A stretch of 64,000 nucleotides of DNA. Origin: Adineta steineri (Eukaryota; Rotifera; Eurotatoria; Adinetida; Adinetidae). Location: NCBI GenBank assembly GCA_905250115.1, contig CAJNOI010000074.1:124001-188000 (forward strand), in the 5' to 3' direction. How positions within the stretch are numbered: the stretch's first letter is position 1; every line of letters begins with the position of its first letter. Both the position numbers and the translations under genes were made by a program. The notes under the pieces are model-generated. The model worked only from the letters and a program-made list of their open reading frames with translations, did not search any database and was not told the origin of the DNA. Shown piece by piece: positions 1 to 13,505 of the stretch.

Positions 1-1180
1 TAAGAAAAATGAATCGATCATAAATAAATAAAATCATATTCAATTTTTTTTTTAAATATTATCAGTATTTCTGATGATTCCCATGTGAACTAATCATTCT
101 GAATATCTATCAAGTAGAATCGAGAAAAATTAATCTTAATGTTTCTTCAAGAAATGACTTTCTGTTACTGATAAAATCATTATTTATCATATTAGATAAC
201 ACAGTTATGACATTGTTAAGTATATAGTATAATGAAAAATATATATTTTCTTTTGACTTGAGTTGCAATACTTCGAAGATTCTAAATAGATTTTTTATTA
301 GATAAAATCAGATTTTGGTTTTATTAAATTATATTAATTTCTTTTATAGTCTGTTGAATTGTAAAAGAATTCCGAAGTAGAACGTCTTCTTTTTTTTTTG
401 AATAATATTTATAAATAACAAAATAAAAATGTCTATCGGAAATTATTAAAGAAAAGTATAGTTGATCATTAATGTATACGAAGACTATAATGATTCTTTA
501 TTCTCTTTCACTTTTTTTTCTTTCTTTCCATAGAATTTTCTAACCATTAATATAGTATGACGAAGCGATATGTTGTCTAATATAGCGGCAGAATGTATTC
601 TATCAAGACATGTATAACAAATACAGTTTTATAAGATATGACAGTCTGATTAACTATGTGTTTATTTATTGAGTATATGAAGTTCAATCAATTATAAGTT
701 GTTCTATGTAATAGGACAGGTCAATGACTGTTTAGATCGAACTTCATATTTATAATTATTTGGTGAAAGCTTTTAGAGATAAACATAGATAGTTATAATG
801 AAGAAAATTATGACTCTTTTCCATGCTATATATATATATATGTGTGTGTATAGCTACTTCAACACTTATTTATATATTGATTTCCTTCAAGTATGCTACT
901 TAACTGTTGAGTATACATACATAAAGAGCATTAACAAAACATCTCAACAATCTCATTGTCTTTTCTCATTCATCATTATAACTGCTTTTCTTTTATGTAA
1001 TATTGTTGTTTATATATGTTGTAATACTCATCAGATTGTGCCTAATTCATACTAACAGTCTATCCATATCGCTTATTAACAATCATTCTCTTTACCATCT
1101 GTATGTAAATGTCGATGCCGTCAGTTATCAAACAACAATCATATCTGTCAGGCAATATTTATATATATATATTAACTTAC
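1..1180. other. Distal intron or 3' flank of the RGK-like gene
   Basis: No convincing exon was found on either strand. The region begins just after a good minus-strand splice donor (GTAAG at 1180-1176) that ends the last visible exon of the RGK-like GTPase, so at least part of it should be an intron of that gene. Base composition is uniformly AT-rich with TA runs near 830 and 1160. The short open frames here lack the codon pattern of neighbouring genes. Confidence 0.5.
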
Positions 1181-3844
1181 CAACTGAACTTGAATATTCA
1201 TAAATGCCTCGATATTCTGTTGTTTTAAATTGTCTTAATAGTGAACATTTTCCTGTTCCACTCATACCAAGTAAATAAACTTGATAAACACGTATATCTT
1301 GTACACGACCATCTTCTGTTTCAATACGATCAACAAGTAGATTATCATCATCATCCTCATCATTTTCATCATCAATTGCTGGTGATGTTGAAATGTTCTC
1401 GATAGTTGAATCAATAAAATTGTTATCAAGTATTCCATTGAGATTAGGTCCGGCCGGTGTTATATTAGAAACAGTTAATGAATTTGAACTTGTACGCATT
1501 TCATTATTTAATTGAATAGACTCATTAACATGTTCTTGTGATGGTGTACGATCACTTTTACGAAATGAACTACGACGACTTGTCGAACCACTTCGTTTAA
1601 ATGAACGTTTAAATGAATCACTATAGAAGAAGAAAAAATCATAAATAAAGAGATTTCAAATAAATATTTATATGAACATATACCCTCGATTAACAAATCC
1701 CTTTGATGTTGTATGAAATTGTCTTACACGATAGATTTCTTCATCTCCATCATGAGGTAATTGTAATAATTGATCCAGTGGTAATGAGCCTATAGAAGAA
1801 TGTAGGAGTAATCGATTCGTTTTTGTATCTGTTGTCATGATCAATAGAGTTATCACTTAATATAAGTTTGACTCAAAGAACAGCTGGTGCTTTTTGCTTC
1901 TTTTTTTTTTTTCTTTTTATAGGAAGTTGGGGAGGAGTCATTAGGGAAGAAGAAGAAGAGAGAAAAAACGAAGCAGAAGAAGAAATCAGATCTTTTTTTA
2001 TCTTACCAACTCGTCCTGATCGAAGTGCTTTGGGACTTGACCATTGATCATGTGGATCAACAGTTGCCATAAGATCAGTTGCAGAAATTCTTGATGGAAC
2101 ACCACTACTAACCGATTTGCGAGTAGAATCGGAAGTAACTGTGTGAAGAATATTATTGTTATACGTGCTATATTTGCGTGGAGAAGAAGAAGAAGAATAT
2201 TCTTTCTGTTCTTTCTGTTCTTTTTCTTTTCCCTTCTTTTGTTGTCGATATTTTTTTATCGATTGAGGACGTTTATAAGAACACGACCGTGCTAATGGTC
2301 CTAACTGTTCGCTTTGGGAATTTGATGATTGAAGAAAAACTTGTGCGGCATGAGTTAAGAAAAATTTTTTTCTTTTTGTTTGTGCTGAATTTGGTGATAC
2401 AGTTACATTTGATTGTTGACTTTTTGTTGATGATGCATTTGATTGTCGACGAACAACATCTATTAGTTTAATTGAACGTGAAGGAGATGATGTTAAATGT
2501 GGTTGAGATTTAGCATAATTATGTAATGATGTATCGGTAAATATTTGAAATGGAATAGTAACAGGTGTCGTTGAACTATAACAACGAGGATGTGGTGAAG
2601 GTGGCGATGAAGCATTTGAACGTGCAAATAATGCATCAAATTGTTCAGTATCGGTATTAATTTGATGTTTGACAGTCATCTTATCTTCTCGATTCGATTT
2701 CCAATGAACTGATATTCTTGAACTTGTTCGTGGAACATCATTTTCTGGTATACGATCATTTATCAATTCATTGACATCATCCACAATTGCTTGTTGATGA
2801 AGATGTGGTTCGTATATTCTATATCAGAAAAAAATATGATAAATAACTATTCGACGTGATCTATTTATGAATGTCAAGCATATCATTATTTATCTCTTTT
2901 TTTTGATTAAATAGAACAATTATAGTACATTATTTCAATTTTTCTTTTATGAATATTTTAGTGTCAATATATATATATATAGATAGATTTATCTTTTTGA
3001 TAATATAATCTTTGTCATCTTTCTATTTAAACTACTTGATCATTCACTTTTTTCTTTCTAACAATTCTTTTATTCATTTCATATCAAATAGTAAAAAAGA
3101 AAATTGATATAGACGAATAGGAGTACATCCATTAGTCGAGCATCGTGAGACACATCAAATTGAACTAGCGTCACAAGAGAAAGGATAAGATTGGTTTTTG
3201 CCGATCTCAAAAAAAAAAAAAAGAAAAAAGAAAAGAGGAAATTGTCTAAATATAAAATTCTTTTTTAAGGTATAACAAATAACAACCATTAAAGAAAGAA
3301 AAGAAGAAGAAGAAAAAAATCATTTTTCCTTTTCATGAATCGTTAAAGAAGAAAACAAGTAGTTGGATTGAAAAAAAGACCGGATATTTGCACACAGTTA
3401 TGTATCTTTCAGCATCTCTCAACAATAACAAAGTCAATAAGAATAGAACAAGAAATGTTAAAGTCAATGGGATTGATCTAAAATATTCTTAATACATTTC
3501 ATTCATTCTAATTTATCTTATTAATAGAAAATGACAGAAAAAAGAACCTTAAGATAGATTCGAAGATAACGAACATAATTATTAGCTTGACGTTGACTTG
3601 ACTTCCGTCATCCGTCGGTAATATCTGTCGGATTCTTCAACATTGTCAGCAAAAAAAAAGAGAAGAAAACGTAACTAATCTAATAAGAATCATTTAAATA
3701 ATTAGTTCTATTTATTATATAAAGTAATTTAATTTGTAAGAAGCAAAATGATATTATTTTTTACCTGGTAAATTTAACTTTTTTTCGTTGAGTAGATTGT
3801 CGACGAAGTAATGAAGATATTGGCGTTTCTGCCATCATCTTCAT
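1181..3844 (-). CDS. RGK-type (Rad/Gem/Rem/Kir-like) small GTPase, N-terminal part; 3' end missing
   Basis: Four minus-strand exons join in frame: 3844-3765, 2818-2007, 1855-1684 and 1620-1181 (501 codons plus one base), after which a donor leads out of the visible coding sequence. Residues 1 to about 460 are a long Ser/Arg-rich, low-complexity extension. The G domain then starts with a P-loop GMSGTGKC followed by SLLRQFKTTEYRGIYEYSSS, which resembles the G1-to-switch-I stretch of RGK GTPases. That family inhibits voltage-gated calcium channels and alters cytoskeletal signalling at the plasma membrane. The G3-G5 motifs must lie further left, beyond a long intron. Unusual point: the P-loop Ser/Thr that binds magnesium is Cys. 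Long N-terminal extensions also occur in fly RGK proteins. The start ATG 3844 is the first in a short phase-matched first exon. Subfamily placement rests on one motif block. Confidence 0.7.
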
Positions 3845-6800
3845 ACGCAATATATGTTTTTTCGGAGAATTGTTTTCTTTTCAAAATGTTTCAATCATAT
3901 ATATATACATGAAACATTAGTAGTCTTTTGTCTTGTCGATTAAGTAAATATATCGGGTCAATTAAACTAGATATATTTCTTCATCATCATCAATAACAAT
4001 ACAACTGAAGGCGTAACATACACTTACATACTTAGTAAACGCATAGAAAATAATGTGTGTGTCGTTCTAAAATATGTTTTCCCTGGAAAATGGTGACTTT
4101 ATCGTGTATGACGAGAGAAAGAAGATGAGCATTGGAAGAAAAGTGACGAAAGGGAAAAAAGTGATAGATACTGACGTTTCCTTAAATGACAGTGTAAAGA
4201 CAATAATATAGAAAAAGAGAGAGAGAAAAAGACAAATAAAATCGTCGTTGAACGTCTTTAAGTCTTGGGTAGGAGGTATCATAGTAAAATCTCGAACGAT
4301 GATTGTCGTATGCTTATTACACATGAAAGCAATTGAGTATAGCTAATTCTTGGATTAGTACGATTATAATAGTAGAGATTTTCCGTCGAAGAATCTTTCT
4401 ATAGATAAAATAATGACCCTCATTTGTTCGTTCAATAAACACATGTGTATATATAAATATTGGTATTCTATTGCTGGAACAAGTTAATGATTATTACACA
4501 TGAATAAATCTATGTTTGTCGATAGAATAAAAAAGTTGTATTTGAAAAGAAGGTTATTTAGATTTGTTTTCATCTGATTGGATACACATGCATGCATTGA
4601 CTTATTTTATTTTATCTAACTATTATTGATGTATGTATGTATATATTTCATATAATTAGCATGTAGAGATTAGATTCGAAGGAACAACATATTATCTATC
4701 TTGTCAAGAATATGAAGGAAAAAGTAATAAGAAATCTAACAATCAAATCAATGTTTTATTGATATAGTATGTAAATAAATAAAAAAAAGCAAGAACATAA
4801 CACTTGTCATCAATGGCATATTTCTATAAGATTCAAATTTAATTATCGTATATAATTAGATAATGAATACGAATAATGTTTGTAGGAGTTAGGTTATTTT
4901 TTCAAACTTTTTAACACTTGCGTTACAATTCCTATAGGATTTTGAATGTGTTACATGAATTCATTTGTAATAACAAATTTTGAATCTTAATAATTTCCTT
5001 ATAAGTTTAATTCAGCTTAGGAGAGAAACTTATAGTGTTCTACCTGTTTTCGAGGGGCGCCGAATAGCTAGATCAACCCCTGGTTTAATTGATCAAATTT
5101 TAATAAAATTAAATGTCTGTCTTATGATAATTAGTTTCGACAACTTTCTCTAAGTGTAATTGGTTCAATTTAGTTTTTGATTTATTCATATATGAATGTC
5201 AGAATGAATAAAATATTAATGGATTATCTTTTATATTTATTATTTAAAGATTTCGTTCATAGTTATTCTTACATATTCGATGTCTTCATTTTTCTATATT
5301 TAGATATGTGTTATTTTAAGCTTCTTAAAAGGAAACGATAGACATGAAATTGTTAAGCTTCGAGATTTTAATTGAATTCTATGAAATTAAAGGAATTCGT
5401 TATGTATTACAGTGACGTCAATGAAGATCAAGAAACGTTTATATAGTTATGATAGCTTCAAGAGATTTGTATGAAATTCGATCGTTTTTGTCAGTTATAT
5501 TACTATAGAAAGAAAATCTGCAGATATACATTACCAGTTCATTAGATATATCTGATACTATTTCGAGATTTTTTTCTCTTAACAAACATAGTTAACTGTC
5601 TCGCTTTCTATATTTATTTTTCATATTCATAAATAAATAACATAGAATATACAAATGAATAGAAAAAATTCTTTAAAAATTTATTATCATAGAAATGATC
5701 TTAAGTATACAAAAGGGTAAAAGACACTCATAGTTTTAATAACACATCAACGATGTGATAGATTCGATCTATGTAAAGATCGAGAGAGGCAATTACCAAA
5801 ATTTTAAAGTACTAAATATTCATTAGTTTTCTTCGATCATGCGTGATGATGATCTTGACATGAAAATATTCAGTAGATCTATAGTTCTGACATAACTGGA
5901 ATTGATAACTATAAGAAAAATCTAATTTTAACTAAGATTTATAGTTCTAATCTAAGGTATAAAATATTTATCAACAAAGTAGATCAAACAACTAGTCTTT
6001 AATATCCGATATTAAGATAATTGATCATTTAAGCTTAAATTCTAAACATAACATAAAAGAAATGAATTATTCATCCTTGAAATATATCATTAACATACGA
6101 TATACATTTTTTCAAATTCAAAAAAACGCAATTAAAAGTAATATTTCTAAAAACACTTCAAGTAATTAGAATTTATACTTGATAGAACTACAAACGTTAA
6201 AGTAAACAACATATATCACAATTGTTTTTGACTATAATATTTTACACAGCCTATTAATTTTTAAATTTCTTTTCTCTGTTTATGACAATACTCATGGTTA
6301 TTTCTATTCTCAAGTGTATAACTATGTTTTTCTTTTCTAGTTATGTCATTGTCTATGAACGTAAGAATAAGTCTCTAATGACTGATAAATTTTCTCAAGA
6401 GATTCGTTTATGAATAAAACCTGACAAAAATTCTATTACGGATGATGATTCATTATCATATTAATTGATTACTGATGAATAAGAGTCATAAATGTTTACT
6501 CAACATGTTCCTCAAAATGAATCATTATGACGCCTATTGTTGTGAAATAAAAATAGACTAGAATAAATAACAAGAGAAAAGGATAGATATGTTATGTCAA
6601 TCAATGTCGTGAATGAGTCTTCAATCTCGTCAGACATATTGTTTCATTGATCTACTTAACAAAGATATAGTTAATGAAGAAAACCAATATGAGGCGTTAT
6701 TTTTGCTAGATTAGTCGTTTTACGACAGCATAAAAAGAGAAGGAGGAAAAAAAATGTAAGCTAGGATTAGATTTGAAAGAATGAAGAACGTAATGTTGAG

Positions 6801-7809
6801 CTGTCGCCGTAGGGAATCTACTCATACTTATGCATGAATGCCAGATAAATAAATTTGTCTTGGTGTTCTATTTCCACAATAAGAATCATTTTTGTCGATA
6901 TGATCCTTCATCGCGTTTTTGTGTTCTATTTATATCCTTGGACATTATTCCATGTTTATGATAGAATATATAGAATTCTGTAACTCAGTAAAGCAGTTAA
7001 CGCTAGCCAGATGCTGTTATATATTAATAAAAAAACATCGTATTCTAAAGATTATCAAACGTTTTTTCTTTTGAAATATATCTGTATATATCAGACTATA
7101 CAAATACTTACGCATCAGTCATGATTATAGTTAGATTGATAAAATATAATTGAATAATGTTATGTTGCTGTTATCTGTTTGTAAATTGATGAATGAAAGA
7201 AAACTTGTATGTAATGCTTAGAGATACTAAGTTATAACCTTTCGTCTTCTAGGCAAACTAGTAAGAAAAAGAAAAAAAAAAGAGGAAAAAAAAGAAGAAG
7301 GAGATGACGAGGAGGAGGAAGAAGAGAAAACGAGAGAGAGAGGAAAATATGTGAGTACAATCATGAAAACATGAAACGGAAAAGAAGCCAAAAAACGCAA
7401 TTGTCAACTATCAAGATAGTTTTTTTTTCTGCTTTTCTTCTTTGTTAGCTTTCCTGTATGAACTATATGAACTGGCCATTGCTAGAACACAAGTATATCA
7501 GTAATGTTGTCATTTATTATCTAGGAAAAAATCTATCACGTGTTAAATCAATTCCGTTTTATACGGAAATTGTTTTGAAATGTAAAGTAAAGGAAGTGAA
7601 TTTGATGACGTGTTAGTCTGTTGTGCTTTGTTTATTAATGTTTGAGTGAGTGAGTGATCAATCATTATTGATCAGTTTTGTAACGCATACTAAAGCATAT
7701 GAAGTTATTCTTTTACAGATCGTTGATAGTATCAACATTAGCAGTAATCGTATGTTATAAAGTCAAACAAAAAGGAAAAAAAAATGTTCCATTAAGTAAA
7801 TAGTAATTT
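3845..7809. other. Gene-poor region, about 4 kb
   Basis: Very AT-rich, with no open frame showing the codon pattern of neighbouring genes and no recognised RNA gene. It contains scattered purine-rich runs (for example A/G-rich 7260-7350) and one perfect TGACGTCA palindrome near 5413. It may hold the 5' UTR, promoter and enhancers of the RGK-like gene, whose first coding exon ends at 3844. Confidence 0.5.
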
Positions 7810-8121
7810 TTAATGTACATGAGTTTTTGGAAGATCATGTGTTGATGTTGCTTTTGATTTTGATTTTGATTTAACTGGTGGTATTTTTTCCCATGGATCA
7901 TAATTAACAATAATAAGAGCTTGTGCTCGTTGTTCATAAACATCTTCTATACATTGTCGTAATCTTGAGCTTGGTACAGCTGCATCCGGTCCTATTAGAA
8001 ATACTTGTTCGATTAAAAATGCATCATGAGATGTTGGTTGTTCACGATGCCAACTTTGTAAAATATATGTAGGAGGTTGTGGTTGTTGTTGAAATAATGA
8101 ACTTGTAACAGCAGATGCCAT
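7810..8121 (-). CDS. Hypothetical protein, 103 aa
   Basis: A single uninterrupted frame starts at ATG 8121 and ends at TAA 7812-7810. The protein opens with a Gln/Pro-rich stretch (residues 10-18). A central part, FLIEQVFLIGPDAAVPSSRL followed by an Arg/Gln-rich helix-like stretch and a hydrophobic strand (ALIIVNYDPW), looks folded. The end is a basic KSKSKSK tail. Codon choice matches the other genes here, which favours a real gene. I do not recognise the family. No signal peptide or membrane segment is visible. It stands alone in a gene-poor region and could be one exon of a longer gene. Confidence 0.5.
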   Translation of the reverse strand: MASAVTSSLFQQQPQPPTYILQSWHREQPTSHDAFLIEQVFLIGPDAAVPSSRLRQCIEDVYEQRAQALIIVNYDPWEKIPPVKSKSKSKATSTHDLPKTHVH

Positions 8122-9591
8122 ACAGATGTAAAAAATGCTACGCCTGTACGTATGATCGAAATAGATGCTTTAATTTTTGAGAATAATCAAACAAAAAAAA
8201 AGAAGTAAATCTCTGTTTTGTTGAAGCTTACTGCTTTATTTTTTTAACAGATTGGTTACTATTGACAAATCGAACTTTTCTTTTTAACCATTAAGACGCC
8301 TATAAGTAATACTTGAAAAAAAATATATAAATTGATCCTGTTTATTTTAAAAGGCATGATTACTCTAGATCTAATTGTATTATTTACGTATATTCACAAT
8401 ATTTATTATACATCATAAATTATGTTCATACTAATTAATTGAATAACACTTGTCCCTCGATTCCTTGAATATACAGCCTAAGGTTAATATTATCTTACTA
8501 TCAACAACAGGCGTATAGTTATCCAATTCCATTTCGGTACTTATGATAAACATAAACAGTTGTTAGAAAGATCTGTCTTACAACAGCACGTAATTCTGTA
8601 AACGACAAATTAATATATATAGTAAGGATATAGACAATGATGTCAGATAATGGTGTAAACCTTTTTTTTTATTGTTATTGTCTGGCATAAATAAAATACT
8701 GCAGGAAATAAATTAGAGAAGTCATAGTTTTTAACAATAACTACTTCATAAATAATTTATAATTACATATATATGTATTTTCTCCTTTAATATTTAACTT
8801 GTAATCAGTGTTATTCATGTTAACGAGACACTATACACGCATGGACTAGATTAAATGAAGTTAATAATAATCATGCAAATGTCATAGGATAAGAATGAAA
8901 AAGCATTTCTTCACAATATTTATTCTATGATCACCAGGAAGAGGTGTATTGCATTCTGAAGTTCTCAAGGATAGACATAATAGAAAATACATAGAATTTG
9001 TGTTATCATTTTGAATTATAATGAAATGAATATAAAGTATTTAATCTTCCGGTTAGTTAAACACGATATTTTATTCCAATGTATAAGAACTCTTTCTTAT
9101 TAGAATTGTAATTTCCTATTGCATATACTCTAAGTCAAATAAGGAAAATCTTTCATCTGAGAGTATCTATAAGATATGTTAAATTAAAAAGTATTTCCAA
9201 TGAACGTGTAATACACAGATAATAATTATGTACATTGCTTGCTTTGCAAATTACAGTTGTAATTTGGTAAATAATAGATGACTTATATTAATCATACAAG
9301 ACTAAAAAAGAAATGATGTATCATGCTCAAAGAAAAATAAATTGATGAGCACACTATGAAGATATATCATGTTATGCTAGATGTCGCTTATGAAAAATCT
9401 ACTAATTGGTTTTTCCACTATTGCCTACTTTTACCATTTCCATACAACCATATATAGATTGTTGCTAGAATCATCGAGAAAATATACTCAATGACTCATA
9501 TATGTAAACAAAAATTCCGTCTGATGATAATTTTTCAGTATTATAATCTTATAGATTGTCGTATTTCTTTTTTGTTTCAAAGTTTGATCAT
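8122..9591. other. Intergenic, upstream of RCAN
   Basis: No coding frame with convincing codon use. It lies between the 5' end of the minus-strand 103-aa gene and the first recognised RCAN exon, so both promoters should be here. An acceptor-like sequence (TTTCAAAG, ending at 9582) just before the RCAN ATG leaves room for an undetected upstream RCAN exon or a trans-splice site. Bdelloids are known to trans-splice a leader. Confidence 0.45.
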
Positions 9592-10503
9592 ATGATGCAT
9601 GATCTAAAATCACTTCAGTTAGATGATGAAGATTCATCAAAATATTTTATTAATTATATAAGTGATGATTCAAATGCACCTGGAGATAATAATACCACTG
9701 ACAATGAATCTACTCATTCACCAATTGAACATGATGATGATACTGATGTATCATCATTACCAAATAGTCTTATTATAACTCCAGTACCTCAAGAATTATT
9801 TACTAATCAACAACTTAAAGTATAAAGATTTGTGTATATATGATTTTATCTAATTTTAATTTTTCGAAAAAAATAGGATGAATTTGAACAATTATTTCGT
9901 GTATATGATCCACAAATAATCGTACTTTATTTAAAATTTTTTCAACGTATACGTATTACATTTACATCATCATGTAATGCTTTACAAGCTCGTTTGAATC
10001 TTCATGAATATCCATTTCATGGTACAGTACTTAAAACATATTTTGCCTGTGTAAGTGACAAGATATTTCTTTGTTATGTAAATACGTATGTTTTTTTTTA
10101 CATAGCCGATTGTATTTCGTGGTGCAAATCCTGATACATATTTACGACCACCTGAGCCAGAAAAACTTTTTCTTATATCACCACCAGCAAGTCCACCTAT
10201 TGGATGGGAACAAAAACTCGAAGATCCACCTGTTGTTGATTTGAATCTCATTGCTGCTATTGCACAATTGCAACCTAGTATGTTCAACATGAATATATAT
10301 ATGATTTTGAATAAATTAATTTCGTTTTAGATCAACCTCATGAATTATTATCAAATGAACATGGTTCAAAAGCTCCAGCCATTGTCATTCATACATGTGA
10401 TGATAATGATGAAATATATAATGTAAACCGAGACAAATTAATAATGAAACCATCACTTATTCAAACTAAACGACCACCGGCAGAAACACAAAAAGATATT
10501 TAA
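9592..10503 (+). CDS. RCAN: Calcipressin / regulator of calcineurin (RCAN)
   Basis: Exons 9592-9819, 9877-10050, 10106-10277 and 10331-10503 join in frame to 248 aa. An acidic Ser/Asp-rich N-terminus (residues 1-76) precedes an RRM-like fold (about 77-135), where FRVYDPQIIVLYLKFFQRIR matches the family pattern. The RCAN signature FLISPPASPP-GW follows in exon 3, and the PSLIQTKRPP motif at the C-terminus is the PxIxIT-like calcineurin docking site. RCAN proteins bind and modulate the calcium-dependent phosphatase calcineurin; the SP motif in ISPPASPP is a phosphorylation-controlled element in the family. Length is close to vertebrate RCANs. The start is the first ATG of a tandem ATGATG; an upstream exon cannot be excluded because the frame stays open 5' of it. 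Confidence 0.93.
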
Positions 10504-10566
10504 ATTTTTTTTAATTCTATTTCGTTTTGTATAAAGTCAAGCATATTTAAGTATATATTATCTCAA

Positions 10567-10572
10567 AATAAA
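10567..10572 (+). terminator. Polyadenylation signal AATAAA for RCAN
   Basis: A canonical AATAAA lies 64 nt past the RCAN stop codon in an AT-rich 3' flank. It is the first such hexamer after the gene on this strand. Confidence 0.5.
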
Positions 10573-11690
10573 TATTAAATGTATTAGTAATGTGGAATTT
10601 TACAAAAATATATCATCTTAATTTATTAATTATGCTGTACAAGAGAAGCTCTTCATCAATAATGGATTTCTAATCTCAGCTAATTCTTACGGATTAGGAG
10701 ATATATGATAAATAACTTCATATGCGTAGTACTCATACATTGCAGAAGATACCAAAAATATGTTAAGGTAGTCATCAGATTGTCTAAAAATTATATAGCA
10801 TTACGACTTGTCATTCATTCGTAAAATATTAATTCATGGTTAATAAATGACAACATCTTTGATCGAAATACAAAAGTTTCTTATGACCTCGATCTCTCAA
10901 AAACATTTTATTATTATTTGTTTTGATGTGCCAATAATTGAACTATGTTATTAATGTCATGTCTGGCATTCATAAACTCTGGTAGATCAGTTAATATCGT
11001 TCAATTGTTAGTGATTTCATAAAACATTGAAATTTTAGTCTGTATGTCTTCAAAAAGAAACTATCTACGTATAAGTCTTTTAATCCATGAAAATTTATCC
11101 CTCGAGATTTTCAAGTTTCGTAACTACCATACATATAGACTCATTCTATTCATATTTATATTTTTTATAACTATTGAATTTGAGACTATTAATAATGATA
11201 GTTTGTTCATAGAATTTAATAAATAACGATTAAGAAATACATATGCATATGTTTTATAATATAACATCAAACGATAAAGAAATGATGAGGGAAGAAGAAA
11301 ACTTGTACCATACTGATTTATATAAACTAACACCGAGAAGTTGAAAAGACATTGAATAAATGCGAATACAACATACACTAGAATGAAATCATTGCACATC
11401 GGTTAATTTGACTTTTTTTTTTTTGTCTTAATGTCATGGGCAAAAAAAAATATATAAAGGGGGTGTAAACGTCATGGAATCATTTACGACTGTATCAAGA
11501 AATATACTCTTATGCGCGGTACTGATACGAACAAACAACAATTAAATAAATGTTCAAGACTAAACACACAACAAATAGGATAATGATGAAAAGTAGTAAT
11601 ACAGATTTAAAGAAGGACAAAAAGAAAAACATACACGAGAAATGAATACTATGCGCATATATATATATATATATGTTTAACATTTATCAA
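10573..11690. other. Intergenic between convergent RCAN and V-ATPase c genes
   Basis: Holds the 3' flanks of the two convergent genes. The minus-strand frame at 11124-11399 and the plus-strand frame at 11044-11226 overlap, are rich in aromatic residues, and lack the codon pattern of real genes, so I treat them as chance. A TA-dinucleotide run lies near 11660-11674. Confidence 0.5.
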
Positions 11691-12365
11691 TTAATCGCAA
11701 CCAGGTTGATTTTTTGTTGTCATAATTAAAGCGACGATTAAACCATAGAGACCAAGTACTTCAGCAAAAATTAAAATTAAAATCATTCCAACATATAATC
11801 TAAGCAAATAATCATTTAACTAATATATTTAGATATGAATAAAATTTAATTTACTAACCGTGGTTGTTGTGCTGTTCCTCGTACACCAGCATCACCAACA
11901 ATACCAACTGCAAATCCAGCTGCTAATCCACTTAATCCAACAGATAAACCAGCTCCCAATTGAAGAAAAGCTCTAGAAAAATATTTATGATTTAAATAAG
12001 AAAAATTTCTTTACCAAAATGTTTTGTTTTTCTTACTTATAAAGACCATAGTTTTCTGCGCTAATGTTATTAGCAATGAGAACAGCAACGACAAGACCAT
12101 AAATAGCAATAATACCAGCCATGACTACAGGAATTACACTTTTCATTATAAATTCAGGTCTCATAACAGCCATAGCAGAGATACCACAACCAGATTTAGC
12201 AGTACCATAAGCGGCACCTAATGCTAGAAATTAAATTAAAAAAAAATGAATTTATTTTTAAAAGATTTAAGAAAATAATATACCACTAAATACAACGGCT
12301 GCAGTTGCACCCATAGAGCCAAAAAAGGCTGAGTATGCGGGACATTTTTCAGTAACACCTGACAT
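11691..12365 (-). CDS. ATP6V0C: V-type H+-ATPase 16-kDa proteolipid, subunit c
   Basis: Four exons (12365-12284, 12223-12037, 11972-11859, 11799-11691) give a 163-aa, four-helix proteolipid. The protein forms the proton-carrying ring of the vacuolar ATPase in endosomal, lysosomal and other membranes. Diagnostic stretches are [39 protein letters not shown] and, in helix 4, [20 protein letters not shown], where Glu141 is the proton-binding carboxylate. Length and helix spacing equal those of animal subunit c. All introns are 60-65 nt with GT-AG ends, and the joins preserve family sequence exactly. Confidence 0.97.
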
Positions 12366-13505
12366 TGTGATTAGAGACAAGAAATACCGAGAGATTTAAG
12401 TTAGAAGTTGAAAGAATAGATTATCTGAAAAATAATAAATATTTATTTATTCAAATTGTACAACAGTTTTGTTCTTTTTCTACATATCAAGTTCGAATCT
12501 TCCGACTTTTTTTTAAATACGAAGAGCATTCTTTTTGCTTCTACATTGATATGACGAATAATAAGTGTAATACGTCATGATTTATCTGAACAAATAACAA
12601 ATAAATATTAAACAGAAAATGAATCGTGGATTTTTTTTTCTTTCATCCATTGTTAATTTGTTTATTGACTCACACCATTCATACTATTTATTATAACAAG
12701 TAACATTTATGAAAAAATCTTAAAATAACAAGAGAAAATAAACACTTTCAGTGTTCAAATTCATAAGAAAACAAATGATTATTTATGAGAGATCAATAGA
12801 GAGGATTGAAGAAAGAATTTGATTGGTCGAAATAATAATAATAGAAAACTTCTTTATAAAGAAAACATATCAATCTAATGAAAATTGTATCCGTGGTGTA
12901 ATAATATGCAACAAAAAATCAAAAAAATTTTGAACTTTATAAAAACTCAGTAGTATATAGATGAGAAGATGAAATGACATTTCATAATATCGATAGCAAC
13001 AAACAAGTGTATTTGAATAGTATTAGTGGTCTGACTTTTTTTTTACTTAGGATCTACTTTTCAATAAACAGTATCATGAGAGATTTTTGTTCATACTGAT
13101 AACACTTCAATGTAATGTTTGTTTATATTTAAAAAAACTTTATCGTCTCTTCTGAGATTTTGATGCTTTCTCTCTCGATTGAATTAATTCTTATAGAAAT
13201 AAATTACAAATTATTAATGCATAATGTATATTGATCTTTTCAGTTGCTTTAAGCAACTTGCTTATAAAAAATCTGAAGATGTAAATAATTATAGAAAAAT
13301 TCCTAACTATTTCTTTTTGACTTGCAGTTTATGATCATTACAATAAGAATTTATGTCATAAAAATTATCGACTTGAAAAATTTTATTAAGATACAATTTA
13401 AACCAAAAGAGTTTATTTTGTATGATTTTTTGTTTTACACATGTGTTTATTCTTCTACTACTATTATCACTAACATGTTCCTTCTTGATAAAGTTCGACC
13501 TGGTT
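12366..13505. other. Intergenic, V-ATPase promoter side
   Basis: AT-rich, no gene seen. It contains the promoter of the minus-strand V-ATPase c gene and the 3' flank of the AIG1-type gene. A small inverted repeat, TTGCTTTAAGCAA, lies near 13243-13255. Confidence 0.5.

Noticed and set aside
1873..2006. C-terminal end KKKKKQKAPAVL of a long minus-strand frame
   Set aside because: The frame reads through a consensus donor at 2006. Splicing to 1855 restores a continuous RGK-like gene, so this tail is intronic.
11044..11399. Overlapping frames on both strands near 11.1-11.4 kb
   Set aside because: They are aromatic- and Ile-rich translations of AT-rich sequence on both strands, with no splice structure and no homology pattern.
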